Positions 1-10,465 of a stretch of 64,000 nucleotides of DNA are shown in pieces. The DNA lies in assembly GCA_037447655.1 (NCBI GenBank), contig JBBHKE010003462.1, positions 62,001 to 126,000 on the forward strand, in the 5' to 3' direction. Made by a program: the position numbers and the translations under genes. This DNA is from Zygnema cylindricum. Taxonomy: Eukaryota > Streptophyta > Zygnematophyceae > Zygnematales > Zygnemataceae. The notes beneath the pieces are model-generated. The model searched no databases and had not been told where the DNA came from. It saw only the letters and a program-made list of their open reading frames with translations. Numbering within the stretch: position 1 is the stretch's first letter; each line of letters starts with the position of its first letter.

Positions 1-257
1 GTGTGGTCATCTCCTTCCCCTTTCCTTTGTCCACCACCTCTCTTTCCTTTGTCTCCTCCGTTGAAGATGGATCTGCATCTCTAGTGAAGGTGCCTTCTGT
101 AAACCCTGGAGGTATCCGAAGACTGGATGGACGCCTCACTCGTCCACTCAGTATTCCCCAAAACCGTTTCTCACATAAAGATCCGGTCATCAGACTTTCC
201 TAGTATATGAAGCGAGCTCCATTGAATATGGGCACCGTAGATGGTGGGCCTATAACC
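1..257 (-). pseudogene. Copia-C gag N-terminus, cut by window edge
   Basis: Start of a Copia Gag reading frame on the minus strand, entering from the LTR at 258. The translation resembles the Gag starts at 61308 and 14144 (a stretch like VPIFNG followed by an IYWE-like motif). The site after the LTR reads GGTTATAGGCC (247-257), one change from the family primer-binding site, so the Met codon found there in other copies is lost. The frame contains stops and runs off the left edge. Gag would form the virus-like particle. The assignment to Copia is secure, to lineage C likely. Confidence 0.7.
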
Positions 258-1170
258 TACAACTTTGAGACCTCGGAAAGACCTCAGAGTAAGCAACTCA
301 CACGAAGCCTCTAGGATAACCTTGACCCCTTTGTCTTTCAGCACGAATAACATTCACCTTCGCAAACAAAAACTTTGAAAATCTCCACCTTTGTGATGGC
401 AAGACTCCCTTGAGTCAATAGCAAAAAGAATCTCTGAATTTGCTCCCTTGAGCAGTATGTTATGGAGTGTCAAAGTTGACCTTTTGTACAGAAGCTCTCT
501 GGGAGAGAGGGTCCTATATACCAATTTTTCTAAGTCCTATCTCTCTCTAAAACTCTATCTGTTGGTGTACAACACCAATCATATTACTCTTCCGTACACA
601 AAAGTACAGATGCCGGTGTACTTTATGTACGGATATTGTACGACATGGCCTAAATGTCGACACATGTCATATCCGAATTCGGTCCCGTAATTCCCGAAGA
701 TGCCGCGATCCAACGTAATTGTGCCACGTGTCATCCAATTTGGCGATGACCACAAACCGCGGAGAATCTCTTCCGCGATCTCGACTTTCTTTTCGGCTGT
801 CCGATTGAATGCAGATTTCAATGGTAGCCGTCATAAATGCTTGTGCGGTATTTGTTTCGTAAAAGAAACAAAATGCGCGGTACTTGTTTCTTGTCCATAG
901 CGAAATCCGTACGTTTACATAACGGGATCTATGTAACCGTAAACATTCGTCGTTAAATGAATTTTCCAACGTGTTCACATTTAAATAAATATCAAACCCA
1001 ATAGTATGTATCGTAACTTCTAGACTTAACATTTAAGTCTATCGGCTACCGGCGTTCTGACGATCGGCATGTATCAGGATCATATCCTGTTACCAATTTA
1101 CTCCTTTTAGTAAATAAACCTACCTTTTGTAAATTAACTAATCTATTTCCCGTAAACCTCTGGATAGCCT
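258..1170 (-). mobile_element. Copia-C LTR, 5' end missing
   Basis: About 0.9 kb matches the LTRs at 15317-16361 and 28451-29527, in reverse orientation. It contains the U5 segment next to gag, the CACGTG-containing core and the antisense tRNA-like cassette. The first 150-200 bp of the LTR (normally starting TGTAGAA) is absent. Near 1168-1176 the LTR is fused directly to Copia-B gag. This is a DNA-level rearrangement junction, not an element end. Confidence 0.75.
1033..1108 (+). other. tRNA-like Pol III-type cassette (LTR-C copy)
   Basis: Antisense to the LTR that holds it. B-box-like GGATCATATCC lies at 1077-1087, inside a 5-bp T-arm-like stem, followed by TTTT at 1105-1108. The A-box side is decayed. 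It is one of 13 related cassettes in this window. Whether it is transcribed is unknown. Confidence 0.5.
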
Positions 1171-1519
1171 CATGTTGGTGTACTCCCACATTTGAATATC
1201 ATTTTCCTTGGTCTTCACGACAACCGTTTCGGGTGCCGTGGCAATAGGAGTAAGAGGTGTCTCCTTTCCTTTCCCTTTTTTGGACACATTATTGTCCACA
1301 CCGTCTATCTCCTCCGTTGGAGCAGATGCTGCTGTAGAAAATATCACTCCATCAAACCTTTGTGGGGTCCCTTGAGATAGACTTTCACTTGACGATACCC
1401 CAATATCGTTTTTCACACAATGCCTTTGTCATCATGGCTTCCCAGTAAATGAACCCAGATTCGTTGAAGATGGGCACCCTAGAGGGTGGGACCATAACTT
1501 GCAATTCTATATCCCCCAT
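1138..1519 (-). pseudogene. Copia-B gag N-terminal fragment
   Basis: Gag starts at the ATG at 1519, which lies inside the LTR end. It reads through the primer-binding-site equivalent (AGTTATGGTCC, 1489-1499) into the conserved VPIFN and FIYWEAMM motifs. A stop and frameshift follow, and the middle part (ending near an IQMWEYTNM motif) is in another frame. The frame breaks off at the fusion to the LTR-C remnant near 1170. Only about the first 120 residues of Gag are represented. Confidence 0.7.
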
Positions 1520-2494
1520 TAGATCACTGAATTCACGAAGCCTTTAGATAACTTTTGGCTAGCCCTCTTTCAATTTGGATCACTGCTACCCAAGCAGGCA
1601 AATAAACAATATGACTGCACCCTTGTGCAGTTTGAACTCCCTTAAGTCCACAGAAAAAACAATCACTAAAAATGCCCAACCAGGCAATTAATTATCAAGC
1701 GGCAAAGATGCCAATATTTATACAAGCTTGTTGGGAGAGAGGTGGCTACTTCCTCAATCCTCTAAGTCCTAAACCCCTCTCACAACCCCTATCTTCTAAT
1801 GTAGGAACCAATCAAAAGACTGTATAGTACAAAAAGGTACTACGGCCGATGTATTTTCTCTACAGCTGGTGTACGACAAGGCCATGGAGGGGACGTTTGT
1901 CTACTTCGGACTTGTCCTCATGCTCCCCGGGATTCCCGCTTCCCTATGATATCGTGCCACGTGTTGACAGGTCATGTGACATCCAAAAACCGCCAAGACA
2001 GCCATTCAGGGATCCTAGCGATGATGCAGATTGTCTGATCCAAACCGACTTTTAATGTTCGCCGTCCAAAATAACAAATGTCTGGTATAATTGTTTCGTG
2101 CGCACTAAATCCCAACTAGTTCTTATGTCCTTAATTTGTTATTCCGTTAATCAGATTAATGATATAGCGAATGTTAAATAGCTATCAAACCATATGTATC
2201 CTAACGGACTACTACAACAGATTGGTAAGAGCTTACTGCTATGCCTTGCTCTGCTGGTCGAAGGTTTGACTCCTGCGCGACTCAACCTTTTTGTTGAGAG
2301 TGACTTAGGTCACTCTTTAGTCCTACCTATGGAGCTGTGGCACCCATGGCTCCCCCGCCCTCTCTCTCCTTTAGTGACTACAACAAGTATGGGGGCTAAA
2401 GAGAGAAGGTAGAGGCAAGATGCTTGTGCTTTTATTTTAGCTAATATAAATAATTAAGACCTAGAAAATACCTCCCCTAAATCTAGTGATTTCT
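1500..2494 (-). mobile_element. Copia-B LTR between pol and gag
   Basis: About 995 bp on the minus strand, ending TTGCA next to gag (1500). The beginning has lost its first TGTT and joins pol sequence at 2494/2495. Order on the minus strand is pol fragment, LTR, gag, so one LTR links the end of one copy to the start of another. It contains the antisense tRNA-like cassette (2214-2292) and the palindrome GAGTGACTTAGGTCACTC at 2298-2315. Confidence 0.8.
2214..2292 (+). other. tRNA-like Pol III-type cassette (LTR-B copy)
   Basis: Antisense to the LTR. D-loop-like GGTAAGAGC, then B-box-like GGTTTGACTCC at 2263-2273, then TTTTT at 2288-2292 in the loop of the hairpin CTCAACCTTTTTGTTGAG (2281-2298). 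No full cloverleaf can be drawn because the acceptor strands do not pair. Confidence 0.55.
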
Positions 2495-2858
2495 ATAGCT
2501 TGATTATCACAAAACACTTCATGCACTCCTTTTATCATATACCCCAGTTCTTGTAACAAGGACTTGACCCACATCAACTCTTTCACAGCCATATACTTAA
2601 CCTCCATAGTGGACTACCACCTTTTGTTGATTGCTACTCCAACAAGAAGCACCTTCTCCCATATATAACACATACCCAAAAGTGCATCTTCTCATGATGC
2701 ATCCCCATAACTGGTATTACTCTAAGTAGTGATGTCAATGTGCTTCCCTCCCAAATGCAACCATAAATCCCTTGTTGCCACCAAATATGTCATAACCCTC
2801 TTGGCTGCCTCTTAATCTCTCTTCCTATGATCAATAAGACTCCTACTGAGGACTCCAA
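2495..2858 (-). pseudogene. Copia-B RNase H fragment
   Basis: Minus-strand remnant of the RNase H region. Translation shows pieces matching the better copies at 4000-4600 and 54400-54900 (the FCDNQ motif, a WS-containing motif and the LxxPRKR-like stretch), broken by stops. It is truncated at 2494 by the upstream LTR. At 2859 the LTR of the next Copia-B copy begins, so this is older pol sequence into which that copy inserted. Confidence 0.65.
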
Positions 2859-3859
2859 TGCAATTTTGTGTCCTCCATTGGACTACATAATTGAGGAAGC
2901 CTCTAGATAGTTTTTAACTAACCCACTTTCACCCACAACCACTAGTGCCCAAGCAGACAAATTGATAGTCTGACTGCACTCGTTTGCAGTCTAGACTCCC
3001 TTGAGTATGTAGAAAAAGGAAACTCTAAAAACGGCCAACTAGGCGATAAATTATGAGGCATGCCAATCTTTAATACAAGCTCTTTGGGAGAGAGGTGCTA
3101 CCTACCCAAATCCCCTAAGTCCCAAAACCCCACTCATAACCCCTATTTACTGAAGTAAGCTCGAATCATGAGACTGTAAAGTATAGAAAAGTACAGTGGC
3201 CGATGTACTTTATGTACGGCTTGTGTACGATAAGGCTATGGAGTGGACGCGTGTCATATTTGGGTTGTCCTCATGTCGTCCAAGATTCCTGCTGCTCAAT
3301 TCTATCGTGCCACGTATCACTAGGTCACGCCACGTACTAAAAACGCCAAAGTGACCATTATGGGACCTGAACAATGATTAGCGCCGTCGGATGAAGACCG
3401 ACTTTTAATATACGTCATTGAAATAAATGCCTGATTCATTTGTTTTGTGCGGCGGATTTGATACACGCACTGAATCTAATATGTCTCTTTGTTCATTATT
3501 TGTAGTTTCTTTAATCGGACTAATGTTCATATTAATGTTAAAATAAATATCTTACCCCACGTACTGTAACAAACTTCTACGACAGACCGGTTAGAGTTAA
3601 CGGCTACGCCTCGCTCTGCTGGTTAGAGGTTCGTCCTACCGGACTCAACCTTTTGTTGAGAGTGACTTATCTCACTCTTTAGTCCTTCTTGTGGAGCTAA
3701 GGCAGCCATGGCTCAACCACCCTCTCTAACCTTGAGTGACTACAACAAGTATAGGGGCTAGAGAGAGGAGGTTGTGGCAGGCTGTCCGCCCTTTTCTTTT
3801 CCTATTTTGTTAATCTATTTAGACCTAGAAAATACCTTATAAATCTAGTGCTTTCAACA
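2859..3859 (-). mobile_element. 3' LTR of Copia-B copy B2
   Basis: 1001 bp. On the minus strand it starts TGTTGAAAGC at 3859, right after a purine-rich tract (AAAATAAGGAG) that fits a polypurine tract, and ends AATTGCA at 2859. TG...CA ends and size agree with other B LTRs. The tRNA-like cassette and hairpin pair are present. The outer flank is RNase H sequence of an older B copy, so the element was inserted into a relative. Confidence 0.85.
3577..3654 (+). other. tRNA-like Pol III-type cassette (LTR-B copy)
   Basis: Antisense to the LTR. D-loop-like CCGGTTAGAG, B box reduced by one base (GGTTCGTCC), TTTT at 3651-3654 in a hairpin loop. It is closely related to the cassette at 53911-53993, whose B box is perfect. 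Confidence 0.5.
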
Positions 3860-5883
3860 CTCTCCTTATTTTCTAGTCTAATTTTAATTTCTGTTTTAGT
3901 CCACACTTTTCTCTACAATATTTTAACTTGGGAGAAGGCACTGTTTTGTCATCATATGAGCCACCATTTCCTCATCAGATTTATATACAAGATTCACAAT
4001 CTTATTCTCAAATTTTTCTCTCACAAAACTCAAACTTATATCAATATGCTTAGCTTTGAAATGATGTTTTGGATTAGTCGCAATTGCAATGGCAGTTTGA
4101 TTATCACAAAACACTTCATGAACTCCTCCTTCATATACCCCTGTTCTTGCAACAAGGACTTGACCCACATAACCTCTTTCACAACAGAACAAGAGGCCAT
4201 GTACTCAGCCTCCAAAGTTGACTTCGCAACCATCTTTTGTTGCTTGCTGCTCCAACAGCAAGCACCTATTCCCACATACAAAACATACCTAGAAGTGCAT
4301 CTTCTCATAAGTGCATCCCCATAATAGCATCACTCCAAGTAGTGATGTCAGTGTGCTCCCCTCCAGAATGCAACCATAACTGTCTGGTTCTTACCAAATA
4401 TCTCATGACTCTCTTAGCTGCCTCCCAGTCCCTCTTCCTAGGATCATTAAGACTCCTACTGAATACTCCAACTGCTGTCGCTATGTCTGGCTTGGTACAT
4501 TTCAAAAAGTAGATTAAACTTCCTACAACATGCCGGTAAGAAATAGACTTTATAAATTCTCTCTCTTCTGGACTCATTTGATCATCTAAGATTATCACTT
4601 CTACTTCTACACTCCCATCACTTACTTTCTTCAAGTCCATGGGAGTGGTACAACTATTTGCGTTATCCATTTGAAATTTCTCAAGTATATTTCCTATTGC
4701 TTCTTTCTAAGTAAGTCTGACGATCTTTTTCATTTTATCTCTATCCATTTGAATTCCTAAAATATATCTTTCCTCCCCTAAATCCTTAATGTCCAATTTG
4801 CTTCTAAGATCTTTTTTTAACTTATTGATCTTATCCAAAGACTTACTTAACACCAGCAAATCATCTACATAAACTGTAATAAAAATGACGCCATTCTCAT
4901 CCTCAAACATATAGATAGAATGGTCAAAGCTGATCCCAATATATCCCAAACTAGTGAGAAACTCATCTAGTTTGTTGTTCCATTGTTCGGGAGCCTGCTT
5001 CAGTCCATATAACGATTATATAAGCTTGCAGACTTTGCTCTCCTCTCCTTCCTCCATAAACCCCTTTGGTTGCCGCATGAAGAATTCTTCCTCTAGCTCA
5101 CCATTGAGGAAGGCGGTCTTAATGTCCATCTGGTGTATCTCCATGTCTTCCGCTGCCGCTAGACTGAGGTGGATCCTTACTGATGGGAACCGAACAACTG
5201 AAGCAAAAATCTCCTCATAGTCAATCCCCTCCTTTTGGGTGAACCCCTTTGCTACTAACAGAGCCTTATATATTTCAATGGTATTATCTGGGTTTAGTTG
5301 CAGTTAAAACACCCATTTGCACCCAATCGGTTTTCTATCTGGGGGGGAGTCCAGTAGCTCCCAAGTATTTGCTTCTATGATGGAAGCCATTTCATTATTT
5401 ATGACTCTAACCCATCTCTCTTTCTCAGGGTTTTTTACTGCCTCCGAGTATGACTGAAGCTCACCAGGGTGAAAAACCTTAGTTACCTTGTGAGGGGCAT
5501 GTTTTTCGTGTTTCCTTTTGCTGCTTCTTCGCCCTCCTTCAAAATCCCAAGCTGGAATGGAGGGAAGTCTCGGATTTCTCATCATTGTCTCATTTGCTCC
5601 CCTATCCATGGAAGGTGGTTCAGGTTCCTCCTCTTCTATCTCCTCAGAGTGTGCAGGAGGTTCAGGTTTTTCTCTTCTATCTTGAATCTCCCCTGAATGT
5701 GCAATCACCGTTTCACCTATGTCCCTTCCAGGAAGAACCGAGTCCTCCTCAATCTCAGACTCAAAACTGATTCTTATCTTCTTGGTATATTTGAAGGGAT
5801 CAAATGACTTCCCTTCATCCATGACACCTAGGTTTTTAACTAGAATGATATCTTGCTTTGCTAAGTCATAGACTCTATATCTC
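3860..5883 (-). pseudogene. Copia-B copy B2 RT-RNase H region
   Basis: C-terminal half of Copia pol. RT shows the KWVF motif near 5310 and the catalytic YVDD motif near 4870-4885, followed by an LGEERYILGIQ-type motif. RNase H covers about 4600-3950 with CCWSSKQ, EAEYMA and FCDNQTAIAIA motifs, and the frame ends near 3923. There is a stop where the RT connection reaches 4707, and shifts near 4305 and 4190. A purine tract and the 3' LTR follow. The enzyme would copy element RNA into cDNA, but this copy cannot make a full protein. Confidence 0.85.
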
Positions 5884-6881
5884 TGTTGAAATAAGTAGTT
5901 TTTGTATTTTCTAGGTTTAAAATAAATTAGCGGAAACATATATAGAAAATGATGGCAGCCTGCCTCCATCTCTTCTCTCTTTCCCCCATACTTGTTGTAG
6001 TCACTGAAGGAGACAGAGAGCGATGGAGCCATGGCTGCCTCAGCTCCATAGGAAGGACTAAAGAGTGACTCAAGTCACTCTCAACAAAAGGTTGAGTCCG
6101 GCAGGACTCGAACCCTCGACCGTTAGAGCGCGGCGTAGCCGTTAGCTCTAACCAGTCTGTCGTAGAAGTCTGTTTGATGATATAGGGTTTCATTCATATT
6201 TAAACTATTGTATTATACTGAAATGATTTAACTGTAATATGGAAGAAACGAACATATAACTTGTTAAGGTTTAGTGGGAACGTCATTTCGCATGAAACAA
6301 ATGAAACGGGCATTTGTTTTAAACGGTTGACATTTAATGTCGGATTTAATACGACGGCGCACGTCATTGCCAAGATTGCGGAATGGTCACTTTGGATTTT
6401 ATGGACGTGGCATGACGTGGCGCCGCGTGGAAGGATGACATTCGGTCGCGAGAATTTTGGAGAATATACGAACGAGTGGAAAAATGACACGCGTCCACTC
6501 AGTAGCCTTGTCGTACACCGGCCGTACAGAAAGGACATCGGCCGTAGTAACTTTCTATACTTTACACTAATATGATTGGTTCGTACTTTAGTAGATAGGG
6601 GTTTTGAGAGAGATTTAGGACTTAGGAAATTTTGACACCTCTCTCTCTAAGAGAGCTTTGTATAAATTGGCATTTTTGCCGGCTCATAAGTTATCGGCTG
6701 GTTGGCCGTTTTCAGTGATTCTTTTTGCTACCGACTCACAAGAGTCCAGGCTACACACGGGTGCAGTCAAATTGTCAGTTTGCCTTCTTCGGCAGCAGTG
6801 GTTGTGGCTTCAAGTGGGTTAGTTAAATACTATCTAGAGGCTTCCTGTATTCTATGGTCCAATGGAGGACACAGAATTGCA
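5884..6881 (+). mobile_element. solo Copia-B-type LTR inserted in pol of B2
   Basis: 998 bp, starting TGTTGAAATAAG and ending AGAATTGCA, in the orientation opposite to the host pol. Flanks are ATCTC (5879-5883) and ATCCC (6882-6886), a 5-bp target duplication with one mismatch. Intact relatives at 56208 and 58928 show the uninterrupted host sequence. No internal region remains, so this is a solo LTR left by LTR-LTR recombination. Confidence 0.9.
6086..6160 (-). other. tRNA-like Pol III-type cassette (solo LTR copy)
   Basis: Antisense to the LTR. On the minus strand it has GGTTAGAGC (6145-6153), an exact consensus B box GGTTCGAGTCC (6104-6114) and TTTT (6086-6089). The palindrome GAGTGACTCAAGTCACTC lies just beyond. 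This is among the best-preserved copies of the B-type cassette. Confidence 0.6.
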
Positions 6882-7860
6882 ATCCCTTCACATCCTCACC
6901 ATATCTTACAAAATATCCCGGTTTTCCCTTAGCATCTAGTTTCCAGATTTTCCTATTTGTATCAAGACTGTAAACTTGACTACCGAATAATTTCAAGTGA
7001 TAAATATCAGGTTTCCTTCCAACCCATCTCTCATTAGGTGTCATTCCTTTCAAGGCTGAGGTAAGAACTCTATTCTTAATGTAATTAGCATAGTTCATGG
7101 CTTCTCCCCAAAATCTCTTTCCTATATTCTTGTCGCCCAACATACTGCATGCACTATCTCCTAGAGTCCGATTCAACCTCTGAGCTGACCCATTTTGCTT
7201 TGGATTATAAGGCACAATTTTCTGATGCTAAACTCCCTCATCCTTGAAGTATTCCTCAAATTGATTAGAGGCATACTCTCCCCTATTATCACTCTTCATT
7301 CTCTTAATGGGGGTTCCGTGCAACTTCTCTCTCCAAGCCTTATATTTTTTGAAGTAAGTTGGTATTTCAGACTTTGTTTTTAGGAAGTAGCTATAGAGTA
7401 TCTAGACCAATCATCAGTAATTGTCAGCATAAACCTTTTCCCTCCAACCGAGGGTATTTTTGCCGTTCCCCAAATATCTGTGTGGATTAGATCTAGTACT
7501 TTCTCACCTCTATATGTGGCGGCTTTTGGAAAGGGAAGTCAGTGAGCCTTACCTTGGGCACAACCACTACAATCATCCACAATATCATTATCCCCAAACG
7601 GAATGCCTTCTACTACACCAAGCTTATTCATTTCCCTCAACTTATCATAATGCACATGCCCCAACCACTTATGCCAAATCATCAACTTCGCAACACCAAC
7701 ATAGTAAGCATTCTTCTTTTCATTACTCACGTTAAGCCTTTACATTCCTTGGCTACCCTTATCTGCCGTGAAGTAGACCTCATCCCCAAACTTAGAAGTA
7801 AAGACTCCCTTTCTAGTGAAGGTATGCAACTCTTTGTCATCTAATACAGACATAGAGGCA
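6882..7860 (-). pseudogene. Copia-B copy B2 integrase region
   Basis: Integrase of the same element. The zinc-binding HHCC region is seen at 7690-7545 (WHKWLGHVH and later CSGCAQGK). The core contains the IHTDIWG, MKSDN and NPKQNG blocks, with a stop near 7228. The catalytic-Glu block reads NGSAQRLNR where relatives have NGVAERLNR, so Glu is replaced by Gln. Several stops and a frameshift break the frame. Downstream of the core come the RKPD and FGSQVY motifs, then the solo LTR interrupts. Integrase would join cDNA to the chromosome. Confidence 0.85.
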
Positions 7861-8600
7861 ATATTTTAACGCAGCAAAGGAATCTAAAGTATAATTGAGA
7901 AGGTGAGTATAGAAGTCTTACCCTCCACTAAGACTTTCATATCTACCAAACCCACTAGATCTATAGTAACTACTCTCCCATCCCTATACTCGATCTCTAC
8001 CGTGGGAATCTTTCTTAGCTTGGTGAAAAGATGCTTTGTAGGACACATATGTATGGGTGCACCTAAGTCGATGATTCAACCTTCCTGTGGGGCTTTCCGA
8101 GTGGCTCCGAGAGCACACTTTTGTTTCCGAGGAATCTCCTTCTCCTCCAAATTCTCGTCAAGAAAAAGCTCCCCGTCCTATTCCTCAGCGGACTCGTCCT
8201 CGGTTTCCCCTTTCACTTTTGTGACCAAAAGTGCCTTTTTCTTCCCTCCGAAAGGACCCCCTCCATAGTTCTCTTCAAGCCTCAGCTGTGACAGCTCAAC
8301 ACAATCCGCTATGAAGTGTCTCGGCTTTTAGCAAAAGTGACAAAGACCCTTTGGAGGTCTCGGTCCTCTAAACTTATCTCTTTCTCTTTTGTACAGTTTT
8401 TTCAAGTCCTTCCCCCATCGGTCTGCTCTTGCAGCTAAAGTTTGAATGCTTTTTCCTCCTCTTCTAGCCTCTATTGTGTTTTCATGTACAAAAATCATCT
8501 AGCCCACTGTATTCCACTTCCATGAACTATCAGTCATTTCATGTACTCGGTACACGATGTTATCGTACTCGTCTAGTAACTTCATGATGAGAGTGTTAAC
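7861..8600 (-). pseudogene. Copia-B copy B2 Gag end and protease
   Basis: C-terminal Gag with a CCHC zinc knuckle of the CHFCxKPxHFIADC type near 8340-8290. In this copy Lys has become a stop and the central Gly is replaced by Arg. An acidic linker follows, then protease near 8080 where the usual DSGAS reads DLGAP. The Gag N-terminus and the 5' LTR are missing. The frame stops at about 8600, where unrelated Copia-D sequence begins. Confidence 0.75.
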
Positions 8601-8603
8601 AAT

Positions 8604-8944
8604 TGATATTTGAGTATTTTCTAGGCATCTGAGTGTGTGTTGCAGATTGGAGATGGGGCTGGCTAGTTGAATTGCAAAAGGGAAATCGGTTTTTGTGTGG
8701 ATGGAAAAGAGATGAGGTGGATAATATCTTTGCTCGGTTTTATAAACAGTGGGATGCTTAATAAAATGTATGATCAGCTAGATGGAATGTTTACTTCAAC
8801 TCATTTAATAGACCTTACTAAATATGATGGTGTTGTCTTAAAGTTTTATGAAAGGAAAAGAAAAAGGAAAAGGAAAAGGGGAAGGGAATGTTTGTTTATT
8901 TATTTATAAGAATTGAAAGCAAATAGACTAGAAAACTAGGGGAG
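8604..8944 (+). pseudogene. Copia-D pol remnant with 25 bp of LTR in front
   Basis: 25 bp matching the start of LTR-D (8604-8628) are joined directly to the 3' part of a Copia-D interior. The piece VLQIGDG...CKREI...EMRWI matches the minus-strand copy at 10985-10563 and is a decayed RNase H segment. A purine tract AACTAGGGGAG leads into the LTR at 8945. This looks like an internal deletion product. Confidence 0.6.
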
Positions 8945-9167
8945 TGTTGATATTTGAGTATTTTCTAGGTCTTTATTTAGGATAGGAAAAGAGCAGAGGC
9001 AGTTTGCCTCTGACTCCGTTCTCCAAGCCCCCGAACTTGTTATAGTCACTGAAGGCTGTAGAGGGAGATAAAGCCATGGCTACCTAAGCTCTCCAGAGAG
9101 ACAGGAGTATATAATGATAGGTTTACTAAAAAGGTATTCGATGGACCCAAGATTTGATCCCGGTACC
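8945..9167 (+). mobile_element. Copia-D LTR, first 223 bp
   Basis: Starts TGTTGATATTTGAG after a polypurine tract and matches, inverted, the beginning of the LTR that ends at 10465. It breaks at GGTACC (9162-9167), where the inverted LTR begins. The two LTR-D segments thus form a head-to-head pair. Confidence 0.75.
9128..9167 (-). other. partial tRNA-like cassette (LTR-D)
   Basis: Only the T-arm side remains: stem CCGGG/CTTGG around ATCAAAT (two G-U pairs), then TTTTT (9128-9132). The A-box side is lost at the 9167 junction. Confidence 0.45.
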
Positions 9168-10465
9168 TCAAATTCTATCGGCTCCATTGCCACACAGAAT
9201 TCGCAAATCAAAAGAAGCTAATCAAGATAGTGCCAACTCCAAGTTTATATGAACCCAAATGATTGACCCCTTGACAATCAAAACCCCATTAAAGCTTCAC
9301 CAGTGTGAAACAAGACTTTCTTTTTGCTCAGTTCCACCACAGAATGCAAAGTTAGAATATGTGATTTGGATACATTCACCCACTTTGACTTTCCCTTAGA
9401 AATGCAGCCACTGTAGCAGGCAAAAACTTTTACCGATTAGACCCCTATGTAGCCTAGACTCCCTTGAGTACGCAAAAAAAAATCACTAAAAATGGCCAAG
9501 TAAATTAGTAGTTATGGCTGGCCAAAGTTTGCATTTTATACAAGATGCTTTCTGGGAGAGGCTGTTACCTACCCAAAATATTATAAGTCCTAAACCCCTC
9601 TCTAAACCCCCTAGTACAGAGGTATGGACCAATCACATTACTGAATAGTACATAAAGGTACATGTATCGGTGTACCTCCATCGTACGACATAGCTAAAAA
9701 GTCAACACATGTCTTTTTCGGACTAGTTCTTATAATCCCCGGAATTCCTACTTGTAAATGTTATCTCTCCACGTGGCGCCTTGTCATGGCACGTCAGAAA
9801 AAACTGTAGTGTACAAGAAATTATTGGTGTCGGAGTACTTTCTGTACGGACTTTGTACGACAATACCATATTACGACATGTGTCACTTTTAGATTTGTTA
9901 TCTTCCGTTCCAAAGATTCCTTAAAACCATATGATGTCGCCACGTGTCATCCGGGGTAGCGCTGTCCGCAAACCGCCAAATTGTCCTTCCGCGAAGCCGA
10001 CGCTAATCACGGCCGTCCAATTTATTTCGGCATTTAATACGGACCGTCGAAACAAATGTCCATAATATTTATTTCTTGCGTACTTTAAACTACAACTGTT
10101 TCTATGCGCTATAAACCGTAATCTAGTTAAATGGAAAACTCTACTAGATACTATTTAAATATCTACCAAACCAAATATATCTTAGCACTAGTCTTAGACT
10201 TAACGGATAAGACTAACAGCTACGGGTTACTTGACGGACGGTAGGTACCAAGATCTATTTTTTCGTCTGTCAAATACCTTTTTGGTAAGTCTACCAATTC
10301 TACACCTTGTCTCCATAGAGAGCCTAGGCAGCCATGACTCTAGCTCTTTGTCAAGCCTTTCAGTGACTACAACAAGTGTGGGGGCTTAGAGAAAGGAGTT
10401 AGAGGCAGAGTGCCTCTACTCTTTTTCTTTACTAAAACAGACCTAGAAAATACATAAATATCAAC
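9168..10465 (-). mobile_element. Copia-D 3' LTR
   Basis: 1298 bp on the minus strand, starting TGTTGATATTTATG at 10465 after a purine tract (GAAAATAAAGGGAG). It ends GAATTTGA at 9168, one or two bases off the expected TTGCA. It has the same architecture as LTR-B and C: tRNA-like cassette, CACGTGGC core, paired hairpins before gag. It is the mate of the truncated LTR at 12361-13166. Confidence 0.8.
10195..10263 (+). other. decayed tRNA-like cassette (LTR-D)
   Basis: Antisense to the LTR. The stretch GACTTAACGGATAAGAC resembles the A-box side of the C-type copies. The B box is mostly deleted. A run of six T (10258-10263) follows. Confidence 0.35.

Noticed and set aside
7460-8268. Plus-strand frames of 90-121 codons
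   Set aside because: Antisense shadows of Copia-B integrase and protease on the minus strand. The same shadows recur at 56869 and 59634.
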